Source of the DNA: Enterococcus pallens ATCC BAA-351
Lineage (GTDB): Bacteria > Bacillota > Bacilli > Lactobacillales > Enterococcaceae
Direction: 5' to 3'
Length of the DNA stretch: 64,000 bases
Assembly (NCBI RefSeq): GCF_000407485.1
Contig: NZ_ASWD01000003.1
Location: 682,001 to 746,000, forward strand
Both the position numbers and the translations under genes were made by a program. The first letter of the stretch is position 1. Each line of letters starts with the position of its first letter. Shown here in pieces: positions 62,617 to 64,000 of this stretch. Under the pieces are notes generated by a model, which did not search any database, was not told the origin of the DNA, and worked only from the letters and a program-made list of their open reading frames with translations.

Positions 62617-63567
62617 TTACGGTTGTAATAGAATCTTTCCAACACTTTTACCCGATTCTAAAAATTCATGTGCTTCTTTCCCCTTAGACAGAGCGAAAAT
62701 TGTAGGCTCACTGATCTGGATTCTTCCCTCTCTAAAATACTCAAACAGTCGATTACTTCTTTTAATGCGCTCTTGAGAACTACTCAGGTAATCCCACAAA
62801 TCTCCAGTTACTATACTTTTAGATTGAGACAGCAATTTAACAAAATCAATGCTAGGAGGATTCCCTCCAGCCATACCAAAGAAAACTACTTTTCCTTTAT
62901 TTTTAATTAGGTTGATACTATCCAGCAGTGTGATGCCCACCCCATCATAGACGGTATCAAAGAAAGATAAGTACTCTTCCTCCCAATTTGAATTTCTTAA
63001 AAATACTTTTTTTGCTCCTTGATTCAAGGCTAAACGCTGTTTTTCCTGAGTTGATGTAATTCCATAAACATTGAGACCATCCGCAGTCAACATCTGTGAC
63101 AAAATTTGTCCTACACCACCGCTTATTCCATGTACAAAAACATTGTTATTCGCATGTCCATTACCCAAATCGTGTGCCAAAAAATCTGCCGTTAAGCCTT
63201 GCAGCCCAATGCTTGCTACCAACTTAGCATCCATGTCATCAGGAACTCTTATGGCATTTTCCTCTGGAACAGCTACTAGCGTTGCGTTTGAAAAAGGAAC
63301 ATCGACAAAAAGTACCTTATCCCCAAGTTTGTAGTCGCTGACGGAGCGTCCTAGACCAACAACAGTTCCAACTCCTTCATACCCATTTATATATGGGGTG
63401 CGTTCTTCGATATGATAGGTGCCTTTTCTTCTGTAAATATCTGCGTAATTTAGCCCAATATAATTCATTTCTACTAATAGTTCATTTTCACAAATTATTG
63501 GGTCTGGTAATTCTCCATATTCTAAAACGTCAGAACTGCCAAACTCGTTAAAAAATAAAGCCTTCAT
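62617..63567 (-). CDS. Quinone oxidoreductase-like zinc-independent MDR protein
   Basis: A 316-residue medium-chain reductase of the QOR type: MKALFFNEFGSSDVLEYGEL, NYIGLNYADIYRRKGTYH, GYEGVGTVVGLG and the NADPH loop VHGISGGVGQILSQ (about residues 145-158), without the structural-zinc cysteines of alcohol dehydrogenases. It would reduce quinones or enones with NADPH. The ATG at 63567 fits the family start; an in-frame TTG (63588) lies before the AGGAG. Confidence 0.88.
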   Translation of the reverse strand: MKALFFNEFGSSDVLEYGELPDPIICENELLVEMNYIGLNYADIYRRKGTYHIEERTPYINGYEGVGTVVGLGRSVSDYKLGDKVLFVDVPFSNATLVAVPEENAIRVPDDMDAKLVASIGLQGLTADFLAHDLGNGHANNNVFVHGISGGVGQILSQMLTADGLNVYGITSTQEKQRLALNQGAKKVFLRNSNWEEEYLSFFDTVYDGVGITLLDSINLIKNKGKVVFFGMAGGNPPSIDFVKLLSQSKSIVTGDLWDYLSSSQERIKRSNRLFEYFREGRIQISEPTIFALSKGKEAHEFLESGKSVGKILLQP

Positions 63568-63906
63568 GTCCAATTCGTCTCCTATCAATTAGATAATAGT
63601 TTATTGATAAAACTTCTAATATCGTATCATAGTCTATCCGAAAATAGTAATCTCATCAGAATTAGCTTCTGCTGCGCCTTATACATTTAGATTCGCTCAC
63701 ATTTCCTTCTAGTGCAGGATTTTTATATATTCCGATTGGTGTTTTGGAATCAGTAGCAGCAATTAACTGAATGACCACTTCCAGCATGTTGCTTTCATAT
63801 GTTTTTCCTTTAAAGCAATCGTTTGAAAGCAGCCTTCGTTTTTTAGACCCCCAAGCAGCATATCTACAATGCCGAATTATTTTACGTTTCCTTGATGGAT
63901 AGCGAA
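63568..63906. other. Gene-free stretch
   Basis: No supported gene. A 41-codon minus-strand frame around 63690-63815 (starting MLEVVIQLIAATDSK) has no ribosome site and I do not recognise it; it could be the remnant of a longer gene. Confidence 0.35.
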
Positions 63907-63944
63907 ATAAAGAAGTTGGCGAAAAATATCACCAACTTCTTTAT
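63907..63944 (-). terminator. Terminator of the gene entering from the right
   Basis: ATAAAGAAGTTGG / CCAACTTCTTTAT, 13-bp perfect stem with a 12-base loop, just after a stop codon on the minus strand. Confidence 0.75.
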
Positions 63945-63947
63945 ATT

Positions 63948-64000
63948 TTAATGAATAAATCCATCAAATTTCTCTATATACTCTTCAGTCACTGAAAATA
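63948..64000 (-). CDS. C-terminal end of an unknown gene (runs off window)
   Basis: Seventeen codons plus stop, reading FSVTEEYIEKFDGFIH at the C-terminus on the minus strand, followed by a strong hairpin. The combination of a stop codon and a terminator supports a real gene beyond the window; its identity is unknown. Confidence 0.45.
   Translation of the reverse strand, partial: FSVTEEYIEKFDGFIH

Noticed and set aside
63690-63815. 41-codon minus-strand frame
   Set aside because: No ribosome site and no recognised family; kept only as a possible remnant.

Overview
The window looks like the chromosome of a low-GC Gram-positive lactic acid bacterium, most likely an Enterococcus. The evidence is a full-length relative of Enterococcus faecalis NADH peroxidase, a class 1A (PyrDA-type) dihydroorotate dehydrogenase, a Lactobacillales-style folate cluster (folB-folK-folE-xtp-folP), AGGAGG-type ribosome binding sites and many T-tailed hairpin terminators. 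I saw no rRNA, tRNA or CRISPR array. Assignment to Enterococcus is inference from family resemblance.

Layout. 1-6.1 kb: an entering hydantoinase/oxoprolinase gene, a carboxylate-type permease, and a quinate/shikimate-like set (MFS carrier, shikimate dehydrogenase homologue, AP-endonuclease-2 TIM-barrel protein) divergent from a LysR regulator. 6.2-11.4 kb: an Rpn-type nuclease gene split by a 3.45-kb element that carries three consecutive tyrosine recombinases, has 33-bp inverted ends and is flanked by a 6-bp direct repeat; it fits the 'recombinase in trio' (RIT) design. 11.6-19.3 kb: CPBP protease, orphan MazE-like antitoxin, dps with a PerR/Fur-like box, fructose-6-phosphate aldolase with a SorC regulator, YbaK-like deacylase, B3/4-domain protein, MBL hydrolase, and a solitary AbiEi-like antitoxin with a damaged-looking start. 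19.5-25.3 kb: GntR regulator divergent from a class V aminotransferase and a cyclase, two paralogous 57-58-aa membrane proteins, and a PII/DUF1538/DUF1538 operon.

25.3-27.2 kb holds two related repeat families, both with a 154-bp period, on either side of a GNAT acetyltransferase gene; the larger is six exact-length tandem copies. 27.2-34.5 kb: HyuA-like, DUF917 and NCS1 permease genes behind a PucR regulator, then an APC amino-acid permease with a possible structured leader. 34.6-49.4 kb: DUF554, ACT, GNAT, a heterodimeric ABC exporter behind a strong Fur-like box, VOC, methyltransferase, a glcU-gdh pair, M42 peptidase, and a MacB-like ABC transporter divergent from a two-component system whose predicted binding sites (TTCAC repeats, 11-bp step) also precede a 99-aa orphan gene.

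49.5-64 kb: folate operon, pyrDA behind a palindromic operator, HD hydrolase, azlCD, DUF1275 protein with paired TTTCWGAAA boxes, aldehyde dehydrogenase, DUF4097 protein, aromatic-acid exporter, NADH peroxidase, DUF441 protein and a quinone oxidoreductase. The most striking observation is the NADH peroxidase gene (60497-61858): it is intact except for one in-frame TGA at exactly codon 42, the redox-active cysteine of this enzyme. That is what a selenocysteine codon would look like; a point nonsense mutation is the alternative.
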